The notes below the pieces were generated by a model that ran no database searches, was not told the DNA's origin, and saw nothing but the letters and a program-made list of their open reading frames with translations. Positions 1-10,262 of a DNA stretch of 64,000 nt are shown piece by piece (the stretch's first letter is position 1; each line of letters starts with the position of its first letter). The stretch spans positions 1-64,000 of the forward strand of contig JACKCW010000002.1 in NCBI GenBank assembly GCA_020633845.1. Reading direction: 5' to 3'. This DNA comes from Caryophanales bacterium. GTDB taxonomy: Bacteria > Bacillota_I > Bacilli_A > Izemoplasmatales > UBA1188. Position numbers and translations under genes: made by a program.

Positions 1-1084
1 TATAAATCATCTCCTCAGCATGAGCTATTTTATCGTAGTTTCTATCAACTAATTCTATTTCCCATTGTTCACAAGGAGCATTTATATTTTTTATTCTTTT
101 ATTGTAATATTTCATATAGGATTCAAGATTATCTTTTTCAACTGTTTCAATTTTTAGTTGAACTTGTGATTTATCATTTGCATAAATTAAAATATATTCT
201 TTTAACTTAGGAAACTTATTACTTAAATTCCCCATTTTAAAACCTTTTAATTCACTCATTTTGACACAAATTGTATTCACATGATTGTCACGATCAAAAA
301 TCTCATCGCACAAAACTTTAAGATATGCCATTTCATTATCATCACATTGAATACATATTGTTCCATCATTTTTTAGAAGTCTCTTAGCTACTTCTAATCT
401 GTTTTTCATCATAGTTAACCATGACGAATGTTTAAATTTATCGTTGTATGGTACTTTATCACTATTTGTGTTGTATAAAATATCCCAGTACATACACTTA
501 ATTCTACCTTTAAATCTAGGTAGTAAAGAAAAAAGACTAATAAGATTATTACCTTTTATAACTAGATTTTCACCATTATAGTTATCAACCGATTTATTAC
601 CATTTTTTTCATGCAGGACTGGTTTTTCAAATGCTTTAGGCGATAGTAGCGTGTCTATATAATCCTTTGATAAAATTTCATTTAAAAAAACTTCATCTCT
701 ATCTTCGTTTTCTTTTGTAGAATCAAACTCCAACACACAATCTTTATACGGAAACGATAAGACAACATCGTCTTTACTCTTTAGAAAATCCCCGTATGAA
801 TCTATCAAACCAATTTTATTTTTGTATGAAGTATAACTATCAGGTAAAAAATTATTATTGCTGATAATCCATGAAAACTTTACTTTATCAAAAACTAATA
901 TTCCATTTTTCTCTATAAAAAACGCTTTTTTAAACTCTTCATCACTTAATAAAATTGACATCAAGTGTTCATCCAAATTAAGAGAGGCTGTTTTTACCTT
1001 TTCCTTAATTATTTCCTTGTTTTCATCTAGGAAGTAGTCGTCGTTCTTAATTCTGCTATTTAATTTATCAATTAATGTAATCAT
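1..1084 (-). CDS. Type III-like site-specific DNA (adenine) methyltransferase Mod, C-terminus beyond window
   Basis: The reading frame starts at the ATG at 1084, behind an AGGAG box, and stays open to position 1 (361 codons), so the C-terminal part is missing. The stretch from about residue 190 onward has the spacing of type III Mod beta-class methylases: the target-binding box, then HSSWLTMMKNRLEVAKRLL, then a CIQCDDNE segment and NKFPKLKEYILIY. Mod proteins methylate adenine and give a type III restriction complex its specificity. The box that should read DPPYNT reads DILYNT here (residues 201-204 are D-I-L-Y), so catalysis is doubtful even though the frame is intact. The S-adenosylmethionine-binding FxGxG motif and the Res partner would lie left of the window. 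The XRE gene 1086-1280 ends one base before this start, so the two are co-transcribed. Confidence 0.8.
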   Translation of the reverse strand, partial: MITLIDKLNSRIKNDDYFLDENKEIIKEKVKTASLNLDEHLMSILLSDEEFKKAFFIEKNGILVFDKVKFSWIISNNNFLPDSYTSYKNKIGLIDSYGDFLKSKDDVVLSFPYKDCVLEFDSTKENEDRDEVFLNEILSKDYIDTLLSPKAFEKPVLHEKNGNKSVDNYNGENLVIKGNNLISLFSLLPRFKGRIKCMYWDILYNTNSDKVPYNDKFKHSSWLTMMKNRLEVAKRLLKNDGTICIQCDDNEMAYLKVLCDEIFDRDNHVNTICVKMSELKGFKMGNLSNKFPKLKEYILIYANDKSQVQLKIETVEKDNLESYMKYYNKRIKNINAPCEQWEIELVDRNYDKIAHAEEMIY

Positions 1085-1085
1085 C

Positions 1086-1280
1086 CTATTTCTCCTCTAA
1101 TTCAACATTATTTTCTTTACAAAGCTCAACAATTTTTCTCTTTACTTTAATCGTTGGCTCGTGTTTTCCAGTTTCCCATCTATTAATAGATGCAAAAGAA
1201 ACATTAAGCAAGTTAGCAAATTCTTGTTGAGATAATATTAGTTTTACTCTTAATTCCTTCACTAAGCGTTGGTAATCCAT
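1086..1280 (-). CDS. Small XRE-family helix-turn-helix regulator
   Basis: This 64-residue protein is almost entirely one Cro/C1-type helix-turn-helix: LSQQEFANLLNVS forms the first helices, followed by SINRWETGKHEP. There is room for no other domain. It lies directly upstream of the Mod gene, one base apart and on the same strand. That is the position of controller proteins that time methylase and restriction expression. The role as R-M regulator is inferred from position; the DNA-binding fold is read from the sequence. The start follows an AGGAGG-like site (AGGAGGTAAG). Confidence 0.8.
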   Translation of the reverse strand: MDYQRLVKELRVKLILSQQEFANLLNVSFASINRWETGKHEPTIKVKRKIVELCKENNVELEEK

Positions 1281-1378
1281 ACTTACCTCCTATTTCAACC
1301 GCAAATGTCTACTCAATATTATAACACTTTTTTATCAGATTGTCTATCTATTCCATAATTTTATTTTATTTATTCTCA

Positions 1379-1446
1379 AATCGTTAAAAACTAGGGTAAT
1401 CGTTAAATAGTAGCCTAATCGTTAAATTGTTATGTAATCGTTAAAA
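1379..1446. repeat. Four direct repeats of AATCGTTAAA-type, about 19-bp period
   Basis: The octamer TCGTTAAA occurs at 1381, 1400, 1419 and 1439, giving steps of 19, 19 and 20 bp. The last three copies are preceded by TAA and the first by CAA. The array lies in the non-coding stretch 1281-1593, between the XRE gene and the tRNA-Ser terminators, about 100-165 bp upstream of the XRE start. Spacing of nearly two helical turns would place bound proteins on one DNA face, as in operators or iterons. The function is unknown. Apart from this array and the terminators nothing else is seen in 1281-1593. Confidence 0.7.
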
Positions 1447-1456
1447 AGTTGATTAG

Positions 1457-1510
1457 AAAAAGAAAAAGAGACCTAATAATAGCCTAAGTTCAGACTACTA
1501 GAGGTCTCTT
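1457..1510 (-). terminator. Rho-independent terminator, minus strand
   Basis: The arms AAGAGACCT (1466-1474) and AGGTCTCTT (1502-1510) are perfect complements. An inner helix (TAGCCT against AGACTA, one mismatch) shortens the loop. Read on the minus strand the hairpin runs into TTTCTTTTTC. It would stop transcription coming from the tRNA-Ser gene toward the R-M locus. Confidence 0.7.
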
Positions 1511-1549
1511 AAAAACTGGCGGATAGGAGATTTTTCCCTTTCTGCCAAA

Positions 1550-1580
1550 GAAAAAAGGCTTGATAACATTGTATCAAACC
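1550..1580 (-). terminator. tRNA-Ser terminator
   Basis: On the minus strand GGTTTGATA and TATCAAGCC pair with one mismatch around a six-base loop, followed by TTTTTTC (complement of 1550-1556). The hairpin begins 14 bases after the CCA end of the tRNA. Confidence 0.7.
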
Positions 1581-1593
1581 TATGCTTTCAATA

Positions 1594-1686
1594 TGGCGGA
1601 GTGGGAGGGATTCGAACCCTCGGTACCTCGTGAAAGGTACAGCTGAGTTCCAGTCAGCCCCGTTACGGCCACTTCGATACCACTCC
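1594..1686 (-). tRNA. tRNA-Ser (anticodon GGA)
   Basis: The minus strand folds as a class II tRNA of 93 nt. The acceptor GGAGTGG pairs with CCACTCC, followed by discriminator G and an encoded CCA. The anticodon stem is GCTGA/TCAGC around CTGGAAC, so the anticodon is GGA, reading UCC and UCU. A long variable arm (GTACCT/AGGTAC) and a T arm GAGGG-TTCGAAT-CCCTC are present. The discriminator G and the long variable arm are serine identity features. The 3' end faces the restriction-modification locus, the arrangement left by islands that integrate at tRNA genes; no repeated tRNA end was found inside the window. Confidence 0.95.
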
Positions 1687-1732
1687 GCATACTAACTAAT
1701 TATAACCTATAAACTTCTTTTCTTCAACAAAT

Positions 1733-1758
1733 AAAAGACGGCACAGAAGCCGTCTTTT
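1733..1758. terminator. Bidirectional terminator after the Jet operon
   Basis: AAAAGACGGC (1733-1742) and GCCGTCTTTT (1749-1758) are perfect complements around a six-base loop. The flanking A and T runs serve both strands. It lies 12 bases past the jetC stop codon. Confidence 0.85.
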
Positions 1759-1769
1759 ATTTAATATTA

Positions 1770-4700
1770 TTATTTAGATTTTATTACGCAGCAACCGGCC
1801 TTTTTACCGGATCTAAAGACGGCAATTGTGGTATCGGTATGAGCGCTTAAACCTTCCATCTTTTGCGGAGGACAAGCCAGTAAAATCTGTACATTAAGCT
1901 TAGATATGAATTCCATCATTGCGTCGGTACGTTGAGCATCCATCTTATCGAAAACCTCATCGAAAAGAAGTAAACCGACGGAATCGTCGAGACCGCTCTT
2001 TTCCGCTTTGTCGAAAAGTCTTACAAATGACGCGAGAATTGCGACATAGAACGGAATCTGTGTTTCTCCTCCGGATTTTTCTTTCGATATATTGGAGAAA
2101 TAGAACACGTCGTCTCCGGATATAATCTTGATATCATAATCCATATAGGTTCTGTAGTCAGTATAACGGTTTAAGTTGCCCTTAGAATTTTCTTCATCCA
2201 TCGACAGATTATCGAATAACTCTTCCAGTTCCTGATTATACTTCTTTTCAAATTCCTCATTGAAAATGCTATATCCGAGACTGATGTCGGCATTATCGGT
2301 AATCATATCATATATGGCCCCGAATTCCTTTGATTTCGGGAATACAAATTGATACTTATCTTTACCAAAAGAAATCTTCAGAAGTGTTTCATTAATTTTT
2401 TCGATTTCGTCTTGAGCCTCAAGAATGTAGCTTCTAAGTTTAGAAAGAAAATCTTCTTTAAATAGTTTTTCTGCCTCTTCTCTTGATTCTCTAACCTTGC
2501 TCTCGTATTTTACAAGCTCAGACTTAACTAGTTTTTCCAGTTCGTCCATAAATTTCTGCATCTCTTCGTAGCCGCTTCCAAAAGGACAGTTATACTTCGC
2601 GATATAGCTTACTTGCATCAATACAAGACCGTTTTCCATCGATTTGATTGAAGAAAGAGAATCCTTAATTGCGTCTTCATATTTCGCTCTTGTTTCCGAA
2701 GATGAAAAAGAATCTTTGGCCGTATCTTCATTAAAGAGTGCCTCGGCTTGACTATGATACGAGATATTTTCCGTTTCAATCTTTGCTATCTCTCCTTCTA
2801 AAGTTTTCTTTGATTCAGTTAGAGAAATGATATCGATGGAAAGAGCTTGAATTGCTTGATTATATCCGCCGACTTCTTGAAGATGACCGTTACATTTTTC
2901 ATCCATCTTTCTGATTTCGATTCTCATGTCTTCATATTCTTTTCTTAAATCATTAACGGAGGTTAAAGAAAGATGATTCTTTCTAGTTTTGGCTTCTTCA
3001 AGTTTAATTTCCAGATCTTTTTTATCTTCGACATTCTTTAATAATTCTTTTAAATATGGTATATTTAGCGATTTAATAATTTCCCGACATTCGTTTATTT
3101 CGTTGTTTCTGTCGGTTAAAGCGTTATACTTATCCTTTAATTCCTGACCTGCTTTGGTATATTTGTCAAGTTGTTCGGCTCGCGCACCCTTACCAATAAA
3201 CGGCTTTTCAGTGTTAGGGTTAAGGTATCTTGTGACAAAGCCCCGATAAAGCATACCATCCTTGGTTATTGCCTGTTGGTATTTATCCAAATCATGGACA
3301 TTATCAACCATAATAAGATTACCGACAATGTAATTTATATAATGTCTTGCATCCACATTATCGGTTTCAATTATTGAAGCTAAAGATTTTGGCTGATAAT
3401 TATCAAATGACTGAATTTTCTTGGTATTTAAAAGATTTACTCCGTATAATTTTTTGCTTTTATTATTGTTATAGCAGTCTAGAGCATCATCAAAATACTT
3501 AGGTTCTACTATTAGTGTAAAACGCTGGTTCGCTAAAAGATCTTCAATAGTGTTTTGCCAAGAAGGATCGGATATTTCAATTATTTCGGCTAGTATATGG
3601 ACAGAAACATCTTCGCCATAAAGATTCTTTAAATAATTTTCCATTTCTCTTCTAAGCGACACTATCTCTGGACGATATGGGATATCATTCTGTTTTAAAA
3701 GATTAAGTGACGAATAAACCGATTGTATCTTGTCGATATTGTCCTTTTTGTCCAATTGAATTCTAATTTCTTCCGAAGACAATTGATTTAGTTTCTCGTT
3801 AATAAATTCGCTTGCTTCCGAAAGAGATTCAATTTCTTTGTTAATTGATTCTTCATCTTCAGCTTTTAAATCTATTCTGGATAATTTTTGGTACAGGTTT
3901 TTATCCAAATCAGACAGCGGCTTTAAAGAATCGTGAAAATCTTTCGCTCTTCTTTCATACTCTCTTGCCTTTTCATTAAGAAGGGCGAGAGATGTTTCAT
4001 AATTTTTTATGTCTTTATCATATAATTCGTTGGCTCTAAATTCCTTATCTTTTGAAAGAGAGGAATATAAAACCTTCGATTTATCATCTAAATCATCCTT
4101 ATCGTTTTGAATCTTTTGAATAGTTTGTTTTAATGAGTCACGAAGTTTTTCGTTTTTACTGATATCTTTGCTTTTTCTTAAAATTTTTGTGTCGATTTCA
4201 GTTTTTTCCAAAAGTTTAAGAAGGTAAGAATAGTAGTCTTGGTTTTCCTTTAGTTCCTTAATCTTTAAATAAGAATCCTTCATTTTTTCCAGATCTTCAA
4301 TCTTGGCCTTTGTGGTCTTTAAAATTGTTTCGAATTCTTTATAGGATCTAATTGAATCCTTGATGTTTTCAACATCTATTTCTTTTTCTTCCAACAGATG
4401 CTGATAAATATAATCTTTGACATCGGTAATCGGTTTAAAAGCTAAAGCCTTTGGTAAAAGAGTAAAATATTTTTCGCTTATTCCGCCCATCTTTTGGCGG
4501 AAAGCCGATTTGGCTTCCTTTCTAGTTGCAAAAACATATGGAGTGACCTTTGATCTCTTAAATTCAGCAATTGACTTTACTTCGTAATCTTCAGTAATTA
4601 AATATTCATCCTTAAACGGACCATCAATAATATAGAAAATAACTTTTGGTGCAGTGGTTTCGCCAACTATATCAATAATGGTGCCAAGACAAAAATATTT

Positions 4701-5003
4701 ATCTTGTTTTTCACTATAAAACTCAAGACAAATATGTCCCGATAAATCGTAGTCCCTGAGGTATTCTTGATCAAGTGAGCCTAGTTTGCATTTTACATAG
4801 CCTCGTAAATCTCTTTTTCCTTTTTCGTTGGCCGCTATATTAAAATTCTGATCTCCGGCGGTAAGGACAAAACTTATGGCATCTAGGATAGTTGACTTTC
4901 CCGAGGCGTTTTGTCCGGTTAAAAGTGTATTGTTTTTAACCTGAATTGTTTCGTTATCAAAATAGTGCCAATTAATCAAACGAATTTGCGTAAGTCTTTT
5001 CAT
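1770..5003 (-). CDS. jetC: JetC-like SMC ATPase (MukB/SbcC-like), Wadjet family
   Basis: An ATPase of 1077 residues with SMC architecture. A Walker A motif GQNASGKST sits near residue 30. Two long Lys/Glu-rich coiled-coil arms (about 220-430 and 640-860) flank a central hinge-like region. The C-terminus carries the signature KSGGETQIP and Walker B LLLFDEVFDKMD. Such proteins form the motor of MukBEF-like condensins and of Wadjet anti-plasmid systems, which load on and extrude DNA. I chose the ATG at 5003, with GGAGG seven bases upstream and an ATGA overlap with jetB; a longer frame to 5054 lacks a ribosome site. It is the last gene of jetA-jetB-jetC and a strong terminator follows. No JetD gene follows. 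Confidence 0.85.
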   Translation of the reverse strand: MKRLTQIRLINWHYFDNETIQVKNNTLLTGQNASGKSTILDAISFVLTAGDQNFNIAANEKGKRDLRGYVKCKLGSLDQEYLRDYDLSGHICLEFYSEKQDKYFCLGTIIDIVGETTAPKVIFYIIDGPFKDEYLITEDYEVKSIAEFKRSKVTPYVFATRKEAKSAFRQKMGGISEKYFTLLPKALAFKPITDVKDYIYQHLLEEKEIDVENIKDSIRSYKEFETILKTTKAKIEDLEKMKDSYLKIKELKENQDYYSYLLKLLEKTEIDTKILRKSKDISKNEKLRDSLKQTIQKIQNDKDDLDDKSKVLYSSLSKDKEFRANELYDKDIKNYETSLALLNEKAREYERRAKDFHDSLKPLSDLDKNLYQKLSRIDLKAEDEESINKEIESLSEASEFINEKLNQLSSEEIRIQLDKKDNIDKIQSVYSSLNLLKQNDIPYRPEIVSLRREMENYLKNLYGEDVSVHILAEIIEISDPSWQNTIEDLLANQRFTLIVEPKYFDDALDCYNNNKSKKLYGVNLLNTKKIQSFDNYQPKSLASIIETDNVDARHYINYIVGNLIMVDNVHDLDKYQQAITKDGMLYRGFVTRYLNPNTEKPFIGKGARAEQLDKYTKAGQELKDKYNALTDRNNEINECREIIKSLNIPYLKELLKNVEDKKDLEIKLEEAKTRKNHLSLTSVNDLRKEYEDMRIEIRKMDEKCNGHLQEVGGYNQAIQALSIDIISLTESKKTLEGEIAKIETENISYHSQAEALFNEDTAKDSFSSSETRAKYEDAIKDSLSSIKSMENGLVLMQVSYIAKYNCPFGSGYEEMQKFMDELEKLVKSELVKYESKVRESREEAEKLFKEDFLSKLRSYILEAQDEIEKINETLLKISFGKDKYQFVFPKSKEFGAIYDMITDNADISLGYSIFNEEFEKKYNQELEELFDNLSMDEENSKGNLNRYTDYRTYMDYDIKIISGDDVFYFSNISKEKSGGETQIPFYVAILASFVRLFDKAEKSGLDDSVGLLLFDEVFDKMDAQRTDAMMEFISKLNVQILLACPPQKMEGLSAHTDTTIAVFRSGKKAGCCVIKSK

Positions 5004-5593
5004 TCTGTGTCCTCCTCGTTTCCGGAATCTAGTCTTTGAATATAAGAGTAGCACTCCTGAATATTAGTAATCGGAATAGCCAGGGTAATAGTCGAAAAAA
5101 TAATTATCTTTGTTGCGGACATTTGTAGGTCACCGATATTTTCAATCAAATTGTATTTTTTGTATAATCTGAGAGCTGAAACAAGCTCAGTCTTAAATAT
5201 TTTTCTCTTAAAACCAAATGATTGATATTTGTTGTGAATGTCGTCTATGGTTATTACTACTGAATTATTTAAAGTTGTGCTTATTAAACCTTCTTGATAT
5301 AAAATTCTTAGAATAAGGAGGATAAATGTTTCCTCTTTTTTCAATTTTATGTTGCCCTGAGAATAATTGTTTTTAAGCTGAATGCAACCCAAATCATGGT
5401 TTATTACAAGTTCGGCCCCGATTAAAGAGAAAAACTCATCAAAATACTGTTTGTAGTTTATTACAAAGTAGTAAGATTTGGTGTTGTCTTTTTTATCCTT
5501 TGATAGGTAGTTGTAGACCAATAATTGGTTACAGATCTTTTGAAAAGAATCCTGCGTTTCTTTGGAAAAGCTTTTTAGTTCGTCTAGTAACAT
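5000..5593 (-). CDS. jetB: JetB-like (MukE-like, DUF4194) subunit
   Basis: A soluble protein of 197 residues of the kind that bridges the kleisin-like JetA and the SMC ATPase JetC, as MukE does in MukBEF. The sequence is mixed alpha/beta with winged-helix character (FVINYKQYFDEFFSLIGAEL, then FILLILRILYQEGL) and no catalytic motif. The assignment rests on size, on this fold pattern and on its place between a JetA-like and a JetC-like gene. Its start overlaps the jetA stop as TAATG and its stop overlaps the jetC start as ATGA, so the three proteins are translationally coupled. Confidence 0.75.
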   Translation of the reverse strand: MLLDELKSFSKETQDSFQKICNQLLVYNYLSKDKKDNTKSYYFVINYKQYFDEFFSLIGAELVINHDLGCIQLKNNYSQGNIKLKKEETFILLILRILYQEGLISTTLNNSVVITIDDIHNKYQSFGFKRKIFKTELVSALRLYKKYNLIENIGDLQMSATKIIIFSTITLAIPITNIQECYSYIQRLDSGNEEDTE

Positions 5594-7017
5594 TATCTTA
5601 TTCTCCTTTCTATTTTAAAATCTTTTACAATGAAGTCTCGACACTCGGTATAGGTTTCTTGCGGTATAATTTCAAATTCATCAATGCCGCTCGCATAAAT
5701 TGCGACATAAATGATTCTTAAAATATCATCTCTTTGGGCTTCGTAATCAATTAAATCTCCGGAAGATATGCTTGATCCTGGTTTAATTTTTTCACTAAGC
5801 AGTTTTTCGATATCTTCTTCTGAGAATGTTGACTTAAATAATTTTAAGAAATCGTCTTTAAATTGAGAAAAATCAATAATCTCTTTGACCAACTTATTGT
5901 TTTCCGTTCTCTCGTATGTTCCTCTTGGTACACTAAGGCTTGATGGAGATAGCGACTTATCGACAGTAAAGGTAAACAGATTTTTTATATCATTGAATGC
6001 CGATTCTTCTCTTCCTTTTTTTACTTTCTTTGAATAAAAAGTAATTATGGCGTTAAGTTCACTCGCTATATCGGTACTATCGTTAAGAAGGTATTTAACT
6101 TTAGATAACGTCTGCGATATATAATCCCTGTTCTTCTTATCGATTTCATCCATAATTCCTTCAAGAGAATTGTAAATATCAATACAATCGTTTATTTGTT
6201 TGTTGGCGATGAACGAAGCCATTCCCACATCATTTTGAGCCAAGAAGAGATAATCATTGGTAATTATCGACATAATATCCGAATCTTCCTGCATATATTC
6301 TAATTTTTTAATTATATCCAGTTTGTATTTATTGATATTATCAAAGGTCTTAAGCTTTAGATATGCTTTATCCATCACTTCGTCTTTATATTCTGATAGA
6401 AGCTCGATTAAATCTTTTATTTTTTCTTTTTGGTCAATCAAACCAATAAATTCTTTTAGTTTCTGATCAACCTTTCTGATTTCTCTTACGAAGTTAATTG
6501 TATTCTTGTAAACCTGATTAAGAAGAAGTCCATAATCAAATGTCTTTGAATTTAAAAGCGAATAAATGGTAAATATGTAGCCTCTGAAAGCTTGCTCTGA
6601 AGGATCGAGCGTAAAATTATCGGCAAAAAGAGAATAGTTTGCCGATTTTCTTATTTCTATAAAGGCCAAAACCAAACTCACGGAATAATCCGTGAAATTT
6701 AATATTTCAAGGTAATCGTTGGTAACATCAATCGTTATCCAACCAGTTGCCTCAAACCTACGCAAAAAATAGTTTGCCAGTTCCCTGTAACTTGGTATTT
6801 CTTCGTCTGGATCATCATCAAGAAATTCGTTCAGCCCAACCTTTTTTTCCTCAAGAAGATACTCTACGATATCGCGGGCATCTTCTTTATTCATGCCCAA
6901 AATTGAACCCGTCTCGTACTTTTCATAAATGCGTACAAGAGATTCGATGTAGAGATCTCTGTGTTTGGATTGAAACAAGTTGAAAAAATTCTCAGGAAGT
7001 ATTTTATTGAATTCCAT
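5593..7017 (-). CDS. jetA: JetA-like (MukF/kleisin-like) subunit
   Basis: 474 residues, beginning MEFNKILPENFFNLFQSK, a start typical of Firmicutes JetA-family proteins. The N-terminal 110 residues look like a winged-helix region, followed by long helices with coiled-coil character (about 170-330) and a C-terminal helical domain. JetA is the kleisin-like linker of the Wadjet SMC complex. It is the first gene of the operon, with a TATAAT box (7048-7043 on the minus strand) about 25 bases ahead of the start. No nuclease motif is seen. Family assignment relies on recognising the start and the gene order; a diverged MukF is the alternative. Confidence 0.75.
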   Translation of the reverse strand: MEFNKILPENFFNLFQSKHRDLYIESLVRIYEKYETGSILGMNKEDARDIVEYLLEEKKVGLNEFLDDDPDEEIPSYRELANYFLRRFEATGWITIDVTNDYLEILNFTDYSVSLVLAFIEIRKSANYSLFADNFTLDPSEQAFRGYIFTIYSLLNSKTFDYGLLLNQVYKNTINFVREIRKVDQKLKEFIGLIDQKEKIKDLIELLSEYKDEVMDKAYLKLKTFDNINKYKLDIIKKLEYMQEDSDIMSIITNDYLFLAQNDVGMASFIANKQINDCIDIYNSLEGIMDEIDKKNRDYISQTLSKVKYLLNDSTDIASELNAIITFYSKKVKKGREESAFNDIKNLFTFTVDKSLSPSSLSVPRGTYERTENNKLVKEIIDFSQFKDDFLKLFKSTFSEEDIEKLLSEKIKPGSSISSGDLIDYEAQRDDILRIIYVAIYASGIDEFEIIPQETYTECRDFIVKDFKIERRIR

Positions 7018-7216
7018 TAATCAACCATCCTCTCACACGTAAATTATAATACATCAGTTTAATTTTACATAATCCTAAATAAAAAATCAACATTTTTTTA
7101 ATATTTTTTATAAATTAAATTATCATTTGATAATTTATTATATATTTTTTGACTTTTTTTATTATTTATATATTGATGGAAATAAAGAATTATTTGGTTT
7201 TTTCTTATTTTGCAAT
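7018..7216. promoter_or_regulatory. A+T-rich intergenic region with jetA promoter and 22-bp palindrome
   Basis: Almost pure A/T sequence between jetA and the dnaJ terminator. It holds a minus-strand TATAAT (7048-7043) without a clear -35 box, and a perfect inverted repeat with ten-base arms (TAAATTATCA, 7116-7125, against TGATAATTTA, 7128-7137). The palindrome lies about 100 bp upstream of the jetA start and could be an operator. No open frame and no DnaA boxes are visible. Confidence 0.45.
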
Positions 7217-7244
7217 AAAAAAACATGCCTGAGCATGCTTTTTT
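7217..7244 (-). terminator. Terminator of the heat-shock operon
   Basis: CATGC (7224-7228) and GCATG (7233-7237) form a short stem between an A run and a T run, just past the dnaJ stop. On the minus strand it ends in seven T residues. Confidence 0.75.
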
Positions 7245-7246
7245 AG

Positions 7247-8356
7247 TTATTTCCTTTTTTTCTTGAAAAATGAGCTTGAAGAAGATAAACCTTCAAATTC
7301 TTTAATCAAATCCTTTTGTTCTTGAGATAAGTTTCTTGGTGTTTGAACTTTAACTTTAACATAAAGGTCTCCCTTAATTTTGGTTCTTATATTTGGAATA
7401 CCTTTACCCTTTATTCTATAGACTGTATCAGTTTGTGTTCCTTCGCTAAGAGTCACGCTGTCTTTGCCATAAGGTGTATCTACTTCTTTCGTACAACCTA
7501 GTGCTGCTTCCGCAAAGCTAATTGGTACTTCGCTTCTTAGATCGTCGCCGTTTCTTGAAAATTTAGGATCTTCCTTAACGATAAACTGGATATATAAATC
7601 TCCATTTGGACCGCCATTATAACCTTTTCCACCATAACCGGATAGTCTGATCTGCTGTCCGGTGGCTATGCCTACCGGAATAATAACTTCGACTGTTTTT
7701 TGTACTTTAATTCGGCCTTCACCTTTACATGTAGTACATTTGTTTTTTACAAATTTACCGGTGCCGTTACAATCGGGACAAGGTCTTCTCGTTTGAGTCC
7801 TTCCAAAAAGTGTGGCAGTTTCCGTTAATATGGTTCCGCGGCCGCCGCATTTGGGACAAGTAACCACATCACTTGGAGAATTGGCGCCCGTGCCGTGACA
7901 ATCAGGACACGTTTCATAAATGGGAATATTTATATTGGTTTTTTTCCCAAATATAACATCGGAAAGAGAGACACTTATTTTCTTTTGAATATCTTGACCC
8001 TTCATTGGTTTATTAGTAGATCTTTGAGAGCCGGCGCCAAAAAAACTAGAAAAAATATCCCCCAGGTCAAAATCCGCAAAATCGCTGAAGCCGGAAGAAG
8101 AGAATCCGTTTCCGAATCCGCCTCCGAAAGCCTGTTGATTATCGGCTGTTCCGTACTTATCATACATTGATTTCTTTTGCGGATCAGACAAAACATCATA
8201 GGCTTCCTGTACTTCCTTGAATTTTTCCTCCGCATTAGCTTCTTTTGAAACATCAGGGTGATATTTTTTTGCTTGGGTTCTATAGGCTTTTTTTATCTCA
8301 TCCTCTGAGGCGTCCCTTGAGACGCCCAGAGTTTCGTAATAATCTTTGTTTGGCAT
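7247..8356 (-). CDS. dnaJ: Chaperone DnaJ (Hsp40)
   Basis: A full-length type I DnaJ of 369 residues. The J domain (1-70) carries HPD at 33-35, which stimulates the ATPase of DnaK. A Gly/Phe-rich linker (about 75-110) follows. Next comes the zinc domain with four CxxCxGxG repeats: [24 protein letters not shown] and CTTCKGEG. The C-terminal substrate-binding domains end in a basic tail. It is the last gene of hrcA-grpE-dnaK-dnaJ, 40 bases after dnaK. AAGGAGG precedes the start. Confidence 0.98.
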   Translation of the reverse strand: MPNKDYYETLGVSRDASEDEIKKAYRTQAKKYHPDVSKEANAEEKFKEVQEAYDVLSDPQKKSMYDKYGTADNQQAFGGGFGNGFSSSGFSDFADFDLGDIFSSFFGAGSQRSTNKPMKGQDIQKKISVSLSDVIFGKKTNINIPIYETCPDCHGTGANSPSDVVTCPKCGGRGTILTETATLFGRTQTRRPCPDCNGTGKFVKNKCTTCKGEGRIKVQKTVEVIIPVGIATGQQIRLSGYGGKGYNGGPNGDLYIQFIVKEDPKFSRNGDDLRSEVPISFAEAALGCTKEVDTPYGKDSVTLSEGTQTDTVYRIKGKGIPNIRTKIKGDLYVKVKVQTPRNLSQEQKDLIKEFEGLSSSSSFFKKKRK

Positions 8357-8370
8357 AAAGCCTCCTTGCC

Positions 8371-8389
8371 GTCTAGTCTTAGACTAGAC
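8371..8389 (-). promoter_or_regulatory. Intergenic hairpin between dnaK and dnaJ
   Basis: GTCTAGTC (8371-8378) and GACTAGAC (8382-8389) pair perfectly around a three-base loop. No T run follows, so it is not a classical terminator. It ends just before the dnaJ ribosome site and could be a processing or stability element setting the dnaK:dnaJ ratio. Confidence 0.5.
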
Positions 8390-8396
8390 TTGTTAA

Positions 8397-10262
<1,866 letters not shown>

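Noticed and set aside
1379..1446. CRISPR-like array
   Set aside because: The repeated unit is only eight to ten bases with 9-11 base spacers; far too short for CRISPR. No cas genes are near.
1919..2125. 68-codon plus-strand frame inside jetC
   Set aside because: Arg-rich translation, no ribosome site, and it lies opposite the conserved ATPase signature region; a shadow of jetC. The same applies to the other 60-110 codon frames opposite dnaK, xseA, pot, dxs, the P-type ATPase and the ABC genes.
7018..7246. Replication origin in the A/T-rich gap
   Set aside because: No DnaA boxes (TTATCCACA-like) and no dnaA/dnaN nearby; only a palindrome and promoter elements.
8371..8389. Terminator between dnaK and dnaJ
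   Set aside because: A perfect stem but no following T run; kept only as an intergenic hairpin.
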